NCBI GenBank assembly: GCA_046336655.1
Contig: JBKDGH010000010.1
Span: 62,001-126,000 of the forward strand
Source of the DNA: CANGTU01 sp046336655
Lineage (GTDB): Bacteria; Bacteroidota; Bacteroidia; Flavobacteriales_D; Sanyastnellaceae
Length of the DNA stretch: 64,000 bases
Direction: 5' to 3'
Positions 54,901-63,200 of this stretch are shown here, piece after piece; position 1 is the first letter of the stretch, and every line of letters begins with the position of its first letter. Under the pieces are notes generated by a model. The model was given only the letters and a program-made list of their open reading frames with translations. It was not told the origin of the DNA and did not search any database. A program made the position numbers and the translations under genes.

Positions 54901-55319
54901 GCCATGAGCAGGCTGTTGTCGGCAAGTGCATCCGCGAGTTCGCCGAGTTGAAGCGTATTGAGGAGCTTGTCGCTTACTTCTGGAAAGTGCGCCCCCACTA
55001 TACGTGCAGCCTCTTCATGGGATATAACTGTCCCCATTTTGAAAAGATGCATCATGGGCAGCGCAATGAAACGCCCCACAATGAAGAGCGCGGTGATGAC
55101 GAAGATCCAGAACAGTGCAGTGCGCACAGGGATACTGAATGAACCGAAGTATTCCAGTAAGGCCACCAGCAAATAAGAACCCACCAATAGCCCGACAGAG
55201 TAGAGCACCCCGCGGATGATCTGATTCTGGTAGTATTTCCGGATGAACTCATCCAACTTGTGGAGGAGCGTATCGTATGCCGTCATCTTCATGTCTTTCA
55301 TTTCCGGTACATAAGCCAT
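51942..55319 (-). CDS. DUF4175 family coiled-coil membrane protein
   Basis: A protein of about 1125 residues with two N-terminal membrane helices (GVLYSVGLLVGSYLLVALL, ALFWIFVITALFIVGRFIA), a third near residue 175, a large beta-rich periplasmic part (about 190-520), and then a very long helical, highly charged part rich in Glu, Gln, Lys and Leu (about 540-800 and again to about 1060), probably coiled coil. The layout matches Bacteroidota DUF4175 proteins, whose function is unknown. The family usually begins near TAYDTLLHKLDEFIRKYY, so the true start may be the ATG at 55286; the ATG at 55319 is annotated. It is upstream of the RsbW-like gene. Confidence 0.85.
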   Translation of the reverse strand: MAYVPEMKDMKMTAYDTLLHKLDEFIRKYYQNQIIRGVLYSVGLLVGSYLLVALLEYFGSFSIPVRTALFWIFVITALFIVGRFIALPMMHLFKMGTVISHEEAARIVGAHFPEVSDKLLNTLQLGELADALADNSLLMASIRQRTEALKRVPFSSAVDFRENRKYLRYALPPVALVLLILLTDARVLTQPTERLIHHREHIIEEAPFRFDLIDGSLQVMEGQSVTLRFAVSGKEIPQAVYVEYNDQQFVLDEDSVRTHSYTFRNVRNTLSFRLYASGHYAGPYTLEVIPAPRIVGFTALLDYPAYIRRAKESVANAGDLTVPEGTRISWSFQTRNTEGVLIRLADSTMTVSSSNTNFNWTHLARSTTSYSVLPINSRVRGSDSLNYRLQVIADQSPSISVDEQRDSTQFGVVYFTGDVKDDYGFRRLVFHFSKNNLTGEPAEEKVIELPVSREFPSDVFYYTWNVREFGLTPGVSYSYYFEIWDNDGFHGSKSTRSAIRQFVVPDEREIAEHIDEKNEDIKEKLEDSVKDAQKLQKELEELQRQLLDKQQVGWQEKKKLEELLKMQQQLQQQVNEIKQQNSQKNKMEQELQQPNEDILEKQKQLEELMNQVMNPELQKLMEELQRLMEELNKEDLQDQLEKMDLSNEDLEKELDRALEQFRQLEWEQKMEKAIEDLKKLGEKQEELGEKTEKKDANPEELKKEQEALNKEFEELKKELDQIEELNEQLENPNPMPETGDQEKEISEEQQKSSEELNKNKKNSASKSQKNAGKKMKDMAQQMDLAMQAGEQEQQQEDMEALRALLENIIDLSFDQEDLMGEFKTVDIKDPKYNSLGQRQRKLKDDAKMVEDSLFSLSKRVPQVSAAINREINLINDHMSKALAGIPDRKTPEVTTSQQYVMTSFNNLALMLDEALKQMQQQASCSKPGTGNCEKPGGTGSKPKPSTGQIKKMQDALSKQLEQMKKEGKNKGENKGQDGQMSKQLAEMAAKQAAIRKMMEEKAAELNEDGSGSGNELKEISKEMEKLQRDIVNDQISEESLRRQQDIMIRLLKAENAERIREQDNQRKSNEATDNPLSNPQKYADYMRRKERETELLRTVPPGLRPYYRDRVNSYFNRVGGQEPNQ

Positions 55320-55453
55320 TTTCAAAGATAAGAGAAAGACGAGCGCTTTATTTGACGCCCTTCTTAGCGGTTATACACTTCTCTTTTTTTAACGTTCAAT
55401 CCGGATTATGCAGTCGGTTTGTATCGGAATAGAAGGTGACTGCATGATCTGGG

Positions 55454-55693
55454 TTAATTGGCTGCCTTGAACTCTGCCATTTGCCATTCGCCGGCCATCT
55501 GATGGCGGATAAATGTTCGCGCTTTGTTGTACACTCCCCGCTGGGAAGAGAACCAGATGGTTTTATAGATAGAAGATTCCCAGCGGCCTTCTACCAGCCG
55601 AAGGATTTCAATTCCAAACAATGGCACTTTCTTTTTTTGAAGGAAGTCAAGGTGATCAAGTGCCTGTTGTTTCGTCAGGTGAGATGGGTCCAT
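55454..55693 (-). CDS. Small hypothetical protein, 79 residues
   Basis: A 79-residue ORF beginning MDPSHLTKQQALDHLDFLQK, with a mixed charged and hydrophobic composition, no signal peptide and no membrane segment. It stands alone, 128 bases upstream of the DUF4175 start on the same strand. An ORF on the other strand overlaps it but lacks family likeness. Nothing links it to a known family. Confidence 0.5.
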   Translation of the reverse strand: MDPSHLTKQQALDHLDFLQKKKVPLFGIEILRLVEGRWESSIYKTIWFSSQRGVYNKARTFIRHQMAGEWQMAEFKAAN

Positions 55694-55859
55694 TGAAATG
55701 CAAGATTAACAGGAATTTTGCTGAACAATACAGACCATTTTCAGGGGGGGACAACAAATGTGGTATTGTATTAGCAAGAAGATGGAATAACGTGAATAAA
55801 TGTTAGCCGGATACTATTCCGTGCTTTTTCAGGTTCATGAAATGCAAACGAATAAAGCT

Positions 55860-55958
55860 ATGATAACAGTCTTTTTGAGCAAGATTGCGGCGTTTGAGGA
55901 GTGGTTTAATAGGCGATTTGGCTGGTTTTTTACCAATGGATCCAAACGCAGAAGTTGA
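55860..55958 (+). CDS. Putative 32-residue small membrane-associated protein
   Basis: A 32-codon ORF, MITVFLSKIAAFEEWFNRRF then GWFFTNGSKRRS, in a gap otherwise without genes. It is amphipathic with several Trp and Phe and a basic end, which suggests membrane association. Short Bacteroidota proteins with a similar EWFNRRFGWFFTNG-like core seem familiar to me, but I cannot name the family. It converges on the aldehyde dehydrogenase gene, stopping 13 bases before its end. Confidence 0.5.
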   Translation: MITVFLSKIAAFEEWFNRRFGWFFTNGSKRRS

Positions 55959-55971
55959 ATCGGATACCAGG

Positions 55972-57414
55972 TCAGAATTCCACGCACACGTTTTGAGCCT
56001 CGGTAAAAAACCGCAGCGCCTCAACTCCACCTTCCCTTCCCACACCAGAGTTCTTGACTCCGCCAAAAGGCGTTCGCAAATCGCGGAGCAGCCAGGTATT
56101 CACCCACACAATTCCGGAATCAATTTTTGCCGACATGCGATGTGCGCGGTTCAGATCGGACGTCCATACCGTGGCAGAAAGCCCGTATTGCGTGCTGTTC
56201 GCAATTATCAATGCCTCTTCTTCCGAGCTAAAAGGCATGACAGTGACCACAGGCCCGAAAATTTCTTCCTGATTCGTTCGGCACTGAGCTCCCAGCCCGG
56301 TGATCACGGCCGGAGACACATAATAGCCCCGATCCAGCGGAGAAGGAAGAAAGACCTGCTCTCCGCCACAGTGGACGTGTCCGCCTTCTTCTTTTGCAAG
56401 CTTGACGTATGACAGCACTTTGTGCATATGAGCCTCACTGACCACTGCACCCATTTTGGTGTCGGGGTTCATTGGGTCGGCGGGTTTGATACGGCTGACT
56501 TTTGCGATAAAATCATTCAAGAATCGGTCGTAAAGCGACGCTTCGACAAGGATGCGCGATCCGCAAAGGCAGATCTGACCCTGATTGGAAAAGGACGAGT
56601 GAATCGTGGTCGCCAGCATTTTGTCATAGTCACAGTCAGCGAAAATGATATTCGGGTTTTTGCCTCCCAGTTCCAGACTGAGCTTCTTGAACTTTGGTGC
56701 CGCAGATGCCGCAATAGCCGCTCCGGTGGAGGTACCTCCGGTAAATGAAATCGCCTTCACCGATGGATGGTCTACAAGCGCCTGCCCGGCGAGCGAACCT
56801 CTGCCGTGTATTACATTGAGTACTCCCGGGGGCAGCCCCGCCTTTTGGCAGAGTTCGCTGAACATAAAGGCTGTCATTGGAGTAATCTCCGACGGCTTGG
56901 CGATGACGCAATTGCCCGCAGCCAGAGCCGGCGCTATTTTCCAGGTGAAGAGATACAGCGGGAGATTCCAGGGCGAAATACATCCGACCACTCCAATCGG
57001 TTTGCGGTTGGTATAGTTGAGCACACCCGGCCGCGTATGATGCGATTCAGAATGAAAATGCAAAATGGCGGTGGCAAAAAACCGGATATTGGCCTCGGCG
57101 CGGGGAATGTCAATGGCGCGCGAATGCTGAATGGGCTTGCCGGAATCGATGGATTCAGCCTGAGCCAGTTGTTCGCTGTGCTCAGCAATGAGATCGGCAA
57201 TCCGGAGCATGATTTCAGAGCGGTCGGCAGCGCTCATGGCTGACCACGCGGGAAAAGCCTTGTCAGCCGCTTCGGCAGCCAGCGCAACATCAGCGGCTGA
57301 AGAGTCCGGAATACGGGAATACACTTCGCCGGTTATGGGTGAGATGTTATCAATAAAAGCCCCGCCAGAAGGCTGTAAGAACTGTCCGCCGATAGCGTTG
57401 AGAAGAGTAGTCAT
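55972..57414 (-). CDS. NAD(P)-dependent aldehyde dehydrogenase (muconic-semialdehyde/betaine-aldehyde type)
   Basis: A 480-residue ALDH. The catalytic Cys is C282 in GQICLCGSRI and the general base E248 in LELGGKNPNIIF; GGTSTGAAI is the NAD loop. SPWNLPLYLFTWKIAPALAAGN and the C-terminal WVNTWLLRDLRTPFGGVKNSGVGREGG resemble 2-hydroxymuconic semialdehyde dehydrogenases, so an aromatic or aliphatic semialdehyde is a plausible substrate; this is unproven. The ATG at 57414 begins at the family's usual position; a start 33 bases upstream is less likely. It stands alone, divergent from the tRNA gene. Confidence 0.88.
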   Translation of the reverse strand: MTTLLNAIGGQFLQPSGGAFIDNISPITGEVYSRIPDSSAADVALAAEAADKAFPAWSAMSAADRSEIMLRIADLIAEHSEQLAQAESIDSGKPIQHSRAIDIPRAEANIRFFATAILHFHSESHHTRPGVLNYTNRKPIGVVGCISPWNLPLYLFTWKIAPALAAGNCVIAKPSEITPMTAFMFSELCQKAGLPPGVLNVIHGRGSLAGQALVDHPSVKAISFTGGTSTGAAIAASAAPKFKKLSLELGGKNPNIIFADCDYDKMLATTIHSSFSNQGQICLCGSRILVEASLYDRFLNDFIAKVSRIKPADPMNPDTKMGAVVSEAHMHKVLSYVKLAKEEGGHVHCGGEQVFLPSPLDRGYYVSPAVITGLGAQCRTNQEEIFGPVVTVMPFSSEEEALIIANSTQYGLSATVWTSDLNRAHRMSAKIDSGIVWVNTWLLRDLRTPFGGVKNSGVGREGGVEALRFFTEAQNVCVEF

Positions 57415-57459
57415 CAGGCATTGAATTGACTGTAAAAGTAGCGGCAATGTGAAAAAGAG

Positions 57460-57491
57460 TTGGCAAATTGGCCGTTTGCGATATAAATTTG
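57460..57491 (+). promoter_or_regulatory. Promoter of tRNA-Gln
   Basis: TTG at 57460-57462 and TAAATTTG at 57484-57491 (exact TAnnTTTG) are 21 bases apart, and the mature tRNA begins 30 bases after the box. This is one of the best Bacteroidota promoters in the window. Confidence 0.6.
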
Positions 57492-57521
57492 CGGCCGCTT
57501 TCTAAGGATAGCTCTTTGGAT

Positions 57522-57592
57522 TGCCCGATCGTCTAAAGGCAGGACAACTGATTTTGGTTCAGTTTATGTTGGTTCGAATCCAGCTCGGGCAA
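57522..57592 (+). tRNA. tRNA-Gln (anticodon UUG)
   Basis: The acceptor arms TGCCCGA (57522-57528) and TCGGGCA (57585-57591) pair perfectly. The anticodon stem ACTGA/TCAGT encloses the loop TTTTGGT with anticodon TTG, reading CAA. The T arm GTTGG/CCAGC carries the TTCGAAT loop. The CCA end is not encoded. The gene ends shortly before a strong terminator. Confidence 0.96.
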
Positions 57593-57598
57593 CAACGA

Positions 57599-57624
57599 AA
57601 AAACCCCGCAAGTGCGGGGTTTTT
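57599..57624. terminator. Bidirectional terminator between tRNA-Gln and the LysM gene
   Basis: AAAAACCCCGC (57599-57609) pairs perfectly with GCGGGGTTTTT (57614-57624) around AAGT, giving U-tracts on both strands between two convergent genes. Confidence 0.9.
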
Positions 57625-57627
57625 CAT

Positions 57628-58617
57628 TTATCTCAGGCGGATAACCTGACCTTGCTTGAGCACGGCATCTTCCGTCAGGCTGTTCTTCTTGCAAATCTTA
57701 CGGATTCGCACCCCATGCTGTTGTGAGATATCGCGGATGGTTTCACCCCCTTTTACGGTATGCTGTGTTTCTGCACCCCGACTGCGTTTGGGCTGTAGGT
57801 ATATTACATCGCCGGCAGTGATGCGATCGCCGCCTTTGAGGTCATTGTATTTTCTGATCTGCCAGATGCCCATTTCAAACTCAGCCGCAATGGATTCAGG
57901 GGTATCGCCCTGCTTTGCAACTACAAAACGGATTCGGTTCGATGAAAGCGAAACTGCGCGCTGAGCAGAAAGAGTGATGTCCGCTCCGGAATCGGGATCG
58001 TATCCACGACGGGATTTGCGCTCTTTTGGCTTTGTTGCGGGCGTTGTGTTGGCCGGAGCACTTGCCAGTCCGGAGTGGCGGTCAGGCACAGTCTGTGCGA
58101 GAATGTGCGCTTCGCCGATTTCATCGTAGCGCTGCAGCTCGTGGGTCTCGATCAGCCGGATGAGCAATTGCGCGTAGCTTGGATTGGTCGCATAACCGCA
58201 CTCTTTCAGCCCTTTTGCCCAACCCTTATAGTCCGTGATCTTCAGGTCAAACAGCGATGCATAGCGCTTCTTTTTGAGAAATACGGAGTGGTCATCAAAT
58301 GACTCGCGTGCGCTGGAATACCTGCGAAAACACTCTGACCTTGTTTCATCATCCTCGCGGATTGTTTTGCCGGTCCAGTCGCTGTGGCACTTGATTCCAA
58401 AATGATTGTTGCCTTCGGTGGCGAGGCGGGAATTTCCATTGCCGCTTTCGAGCATGCCCTGGGCAAGCGTGATGCTGGCGGGGACTTGATGCACAACCAT
58501 CTGATAGATCGCCTCATCTTTCCACAGTGAAATGTAATCGGTAGCCGTAAGCCGGCCTTCAGCAGAGGCCAGTAGCCCTGACAGAGCGAAGCACAGAGAA
58601 AGCAGATGACGGGCCAT
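57628..58617 (-). CDS. Glucosaminidase-domain peptidoglycan hydrolase with two LysM repeats
   Basis: A 329-residue exported protein (signal HLLSLCFALSGLLASAEG). The N-terminal domain (about 30-160) is glucosaminidase-like: PASITLAQGMLESGNGNSRL with the catalytic-type Glu and NNHFGIKCH. Two LysM domains follow (about 230-275 and 285-329; VVAKQGDTPESIAAEFEMGI and TVKGGETIRDISQQHG). It probably cuts the glycan strand of peptidoglycan in the periplasm during cell-wall growth. The ATG at 58617 starts the signal peptide directly; a longer frame to 58755 is polar and unlikely. Confidence 0.9.
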   Translation of the reverse strand: MARHLLSLCFALSGLLASAEGRLTATDYISLWKDEAIYQMVVHQVPASITLAQGMLESGNGNSRLATEGNNHFGIKCHSDWTGKTIREDDETRSECFRRYSSARESFDDHSVFLKKKRYASLFDLKITDYKGWAKGLKECGYATNPSYAQLLIRLIETHELQRYDEIGEAHILAQTVPDRHSGLASAPANTTPATKPKERKSRRGYDPDSGADITLSAQRAVSLSSNRIRFVVAKQGDTPESIAAEFEMGIWQIRKYNDLKGGDRITAGDVIYLQPKRSRGAETQHTVKGGETIRDISQQHGVRIRKICKKNSLTEDAVLKQGQVIRLR

Positions 58618-58720
58618 GGACGGGACGGATTTCGGACCGGAACAAATAAAGAACGCGCCAAACCACATTTGAGTGTGGATTTTCGAAAATGTGAACGCTC
58701 GATTGTGAATGGAGCAGATG

Positions 58721-59185
58721 TCAGTGCGAAAGGCTGTCTGCAGCCTGGTTGTCAAAGTTCATCTCCCTGATCAGTTTGCCATCAGGGCCATAAAATTTCC
58801 ATACTCCGGCGCGATTGCCTTTCTGATAGGACCCGTCAATATAAAGCTGTCCGTTTTCATGCCATGTTTGGTAGGGGCCGTGAAGCGTGTCATTCTGATA
58901 GGTATTCAGGCTCCAGGGCTTGCCATCCTCCCGGAATGAGCGGGATGCGCCGTTTTTGAGTCCGTTCAGATAGGACCATTCACGAAAGGGGGTTTCGTTG
59001 TCATACAACTCAACCTCTGCTACTTTTTCCAGAGTGTGAGCGTCGCGTATAATCGTCTTCTTCGCGCTGCCGTCCTGCCAGGTTTCAATCACTTCAGTGG
59101 ACGTTTTGCCCGCCTTGGGGGAGTTTCCGCAGGAAAAACAACACAGTGCTGAAAGCAGAATCAGGGCAGTAATCGAACGGTTCAT
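58721..59185 (-). CDS. Lipoprotein with MORN/YwqK-type repeats
   Basis: A 154-residue lipoprotein (lipobox CCFSCG near residue 19) with about four MORN-variant repeats (for example LKNGASRSFREDGKPWSLNT and RAGVWKFYGPDGKLIREMNF). The repeat type is the same as in the 520-residue exported protein at 37996. Function is unknown. Its start overlaps the stop of the polyprenyl synthase gene (ATGA), so it is translated with it, though no functional tie is evident. Confidence 0.8.
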   Translation of the reverse strand: MNRSITALILLSALCCFSCGNSPKAGKTSTEVIETWQDGSAKKTIIRDAHTLEKVAEVELYDNETPFREWSYLNGLKNGASRSFREDGKPWSLNTYQNDTLHGPYQTWHENGQLYIDGSYQKGNRAGVWKFYGPDGKLIREMNFDNQAADSLSH

Positions 59186-60156
59186 TTTTCGCGATTGATG
59201 GTGAAATGGACGAGCTCAGCAAGCGCAGTTTTTGCCTCACTGTCTGCGAAGGTGGAGAGTATTTCCAGTGCCTTATCGCGAAACTCTTTCATTTTTTGAC
59301 GTGCGTAGTCGATGCCTCCTGAGCGGATCACCTGTTCAAGCAGCCAGTTCACATGCTCGGAACTCGTGTTGTGATTTTTCACCACATTCACCAGACGGCG
59401 GCGCACGGCAGGTTCACTAACGTTGAGCGCATAGATTAATGGAAGAGTCATTTTGCGCTCTGCGATGTCAATTCCTGTGGCCTTTCCGGTATTTTTACCC
59501 ATGCCGTAATCAAAAAGGTCATCCTTGATCTGAAACGCAAGCCCGACATAATTGCCGAACGCGCGCATGTTGGCCATCATCTCGGAAGAAGCCCCGGCAG
59601 CCGATGCGCCGCTTTCACAGCATGCAGCAATCAGGGATGCGGTCTTTTGACGGATGATGGTGTAGTACACCTCTTCCGTGATGTTCAGCAAGCGTGATTT
59701 TTCCTGCTGAAGCAGCTCGCCCTCACTCATTTCACGCACTGCATGACTCACAATTCGCAGGAGGTTGAACTCGGAAGAATCAATACTCATGAGCAGTCCG
59801 CGCGACAGGAGGTAATCACCTACCAGCACGGCGATCTTGTTTTTCCAGAGTGCATTGACGGAGAAAAATCCGCGACGTGTTTCAGCATCATCCACCACAT
59901 CGTCGTGCACCAGCGTGGCGGTGTGCAGCAGTTCAATCATGGACGCTGCCGTATATGACGAAGGGGTAACTCCACCACAGACCTTGCTGGTAAGAAAGAC
60001 AAACATGGGCCTCATTTGCTTCCCCTTTCTCCGGATGATGTAATGAGAAACTCTGTCAAGTAACTTATTGTCACTCTTCAGAGCACGCTTAAAAAACCGC
60101 TCAAACTCCTCCATTTCGGAGGCAATAGGGGCTTGTATCAACTCGAGCTTGCTCAC
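59182..60156 (-). CDS. Long-chain polyprenyl diphosphate synthase (octaprenyl/solanesyl type)
   Basis: A 324-residue trans-isoprenyl diphosphate synthase. The two aspartate motifs are DDVVD (85-89, first motif) and DDLFD (212-216, in FQIKDDLFDYG). The residues before the first motif (LLHTATLVH) are small and lack a bulky stop, so a long product (the side chain of menaquinone) is likely. It is needed for the quinone pool that the diheme SdhC uses. It is followed by the MORN lipoprotein with an ATGA overlap. Confidence 0.93.
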   Translation of the reverse strand: MSKLELIQAPIASEMEEFERFFKRALKSDNKLLDRVSHYIIRRKGKQMRPMFVFLTSKVCGGVTPSSYTAASMIELLHTATLVHDDVVDDAETRRGFFSVNALWKNKIAVLVGDYLLSRGLLMSIDSSEFNLLRIVSHAVREMSEGELLQQEKSRLLNITEEVYYTIIRQKTASLIAACCESGASAAGASSEMMANMRAFGNYVGLAFQIKDDLFDYGMGKNTGKATGIDIAERKMTLPLIYALNVSEPAVRRRLVNVVKNHNTSSEHVNWLLEQVIRSGGIDYARQKMKEFRDKALEILSTFADSEAKTALAELVHFTINREK

Positions 60157-60297
60157 TGTGTCAAATGTACGCCGATGCGATCATTGGGAATAAGACAACG
60201 CGAGCAGCGACGTGTTCACAAGAAAATTGGCGATTAACAGACTCTGTTCACCCGTGCGTTTAGTTTCGCCGGTAATTTAACCAAACCTAGTTACCAC

Positions 60298-63200
60298 ATG
60301 AACAGATTACTGCTCAGGTTGTCTGCATTATTTAACCTCATCCTGCTGCTGAATGCGGGTTATACACAGGCACAATGTCCAAACGACAACACCTTTTATC
60401 TGGATCTTTCCACCTCAGGAGCCGGTGACTTTCAGAGCACCCAGAGCATATGGGCAGGTGAATATGCCACTGCCACGGTTTGCACCGGCGCAACGTATGT
60501 GTTTTCCACATGCGGCGCCTCCTATGATACGGAACTTACACTTTTCTCATCGGCGGGCACCCTGCTTAGCTACAGCGATGATGCCTGTGGAGCCGGGTCT
60601 GAGATCGTGTGGACATCAACCTTTAACGGTCAGGTTCTCATTCTTCTGGATCAGTACCCATGTTCTTCGGGTACTATCAACACCACGCTTTCTGCAGAGC
60701 AGCTCACCGACTGTGCAGCTGGCAGTTGCGCAGTGACCAATATCTATGTGGAAACACTTGGATGCAATGGAACCGACAATGAACTCAATTATTTTGTCGA
60801 GTTCACGGGAGCATGCACAGTAGATGCAATGTACATATGGACCGAAGAATTTGGCTGGGAGAGCGTCGATCTCACAGGCCTTGAAATTGGTTCAATGGAT
60901 CCGATCGGGATACTGCTGAGCATGAGCAACATGTATTACGAGTATTACTTTGAGTTGAGTGATGGTACGCTGTCAGAGACATATTGGGACATTACCGAAG
61001 ACTGCTCGACCGGCGCGTGTGCGGTGAACGGAGTTACCGCGGAGCCTGACGGATGCCTCGATGGCAGTAACCTGATTTACTACTATTTGGATTACACCGG
61101 AGCGTGCACAGTGAATTTCATGTATATCTATACGGTGGAAACGGGTGAAGAAGTGCTCGATCTTTCGTCATCAGGATTTGCATCGGGCGATGCAATCGGT
61201 ATCCTGCACGGATTCAGCAATACGGATTATGAGTATTATTTTCAGCTGAGTGACGGCACCTTCACGGAGGTATATTTCGGCACCACCGGAGATTGTGAGC
61301 CCGGGGTGTGCAGCGATCTTGCGATTGAGCATGCCGAGGGGGAGTGCACCGAAGGAGTGGGAGGAGAGCTCGTGCCATCAGGAAGTATCATTCCGTTTTA
61401 TACCGGAGAATGCACGGTTTCAGGTCTTTTTACATCCTTAAACGGCGGGGCGTTTGAGTTCCTCGACCTCAGTGCTTTTGGCTTTGAGTCCGGCGAAGCC
61501 ATTGAATTGCTTTTCAACGAGGCAAACGCAGACTATGAAGTGTACTACGTGCTTTCTGATGGAAGCGAATCTCCGTTGATCTTTTTTACTACCGGCTCTT
61601 GTCTGAGTGGTGAAATAATCTGCGATTGTGCAGGCACCCAGCTGCCCGCAGAGGCACTTGAATGGCACGGCGATGGCTTTCTTGATGATGGCGCATTTGA
61701 GTGGCAAGAAGGTCTGTTCGTAGACTTCAACTGCGAGACGTGGGGCTATGACTGTGGTGATGGCGGCGGCATTTTCGTTGACCCATACGGCACATGCGAA
61801 GGCAATCTGCCCCCTGGAAATGGATGTGCGCCCCAGCAGTGCAATGAGGTAGATCTGGTGTTTGCAACGGACTGCTTCCCCGGAGATAACGTAGTAACTG
61901 TTTACAATAGCAGCGGGGCCGTGGTAGCCTCACTTTCAGAAGTCAACTTTCCGGAGCAGAACACCGAGTATGCGCTGACCATTTGCCTGCCGAATGACTG
62001 CTATACGCTCGAAATCACGGATTCCTTCGGCGACGGCCTTCTTGGTTGTGAACCGGCAGGATATGCCGGAATTTTTGACCTCAGCCTGGGAGACTGGGTA
62101 GCGTTTACTGACGGCAATTTCTCAGAGATCTTCTCACAGGTATTCTGTGTCGGACAAGATCCGGTGTGTTCCAATCTTGATATGAGCGTGGGCGAAACAC
62201 CATGCCTCGACGATGGCAGCGGACTATTTGCTGCAAAAGAGATTACCTTCCAGTTCGATGGCTCGTGCATTGTGAGCACCATCGGTATTGCGCCAAACGG
62301 AGGAGCGTTTGACGAGATTACCGTGTCCGATTTTGCATGGACATCTGGAGACGTAGCTCTCCTTTATAACCTGGAGCAATCGTCGAGCTACTCGCTGTAC
62401 TTTGTGCTGGACGATGGCTCGGTATCACCCCTCTTCTTCTTCGAGACCGGTATCTGTAGTGATGAAATCACCATCTGCGATTGTCAGGGGACAAGCCATA
62501 CTATTGGTGTGCTCAATTGGCTTGGCGATGGATTTGCGGACAACGGAGAATTTCTCTGGGATGGCCAGCCCGTTGATTTCAACTGTGTGACATGGGGCTT
62601 TGACTGCGGTGACATAGAAGGTGTTCCCTCCACCGACCCGTTCAACGTATGTGGAGGAAGTCTGCCCCCGAACAATGGGTGCAGTGACGAAGATCTGTTG
62701 GGTTGTACCGATCCGGAGGCGATTAACTTCAATCCGATGGCAACAGTTAATGACGGCTCATGTCAGTACAACGCATTTGAAGGCTGCACCGAACCCGGTG
62801 CATGTAACTATAGTCCGCTGGCAACAGTAGATAACGGCTCATGTCAGTACATCACCTGCGCTGGCTGTACAAATCCGGAAGCTGTTAACTATGACCCGTC
62901 AGCAACCATCGACGATGGATCATGTGTACTCGAATGTGAACTTCCAGTCATGAGCTTCACGACTTTTTGCTCCCTTGATGATCCGGATAATTTCTACGTG
63001 ACCATTAACACCACCGAACTCGGTAATGGTGCTCCTTACGCTGTTACCACGGAAGGGGGCGATGGCGCGTTTATCTCAAACACAGGCTTCAGCGTGGCTG
63101 GTCCCTTTGCCAATAATTCGCTCATTACTCTTTTCGTGGAGTCGATTGTGTTTGAAGGTTGTGGACTTGAGTCTACCGTGCTTACAGCAAATTGCAATGG

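Noticed and set aside
55803..56066. 87-codon minus-strand ORF across the end of the aldehyde dehydrogenase gene
   Set aside because: Overlaps the dehydrogenase on the same strand in another frame and the 32-codon ORF; no family likeness.
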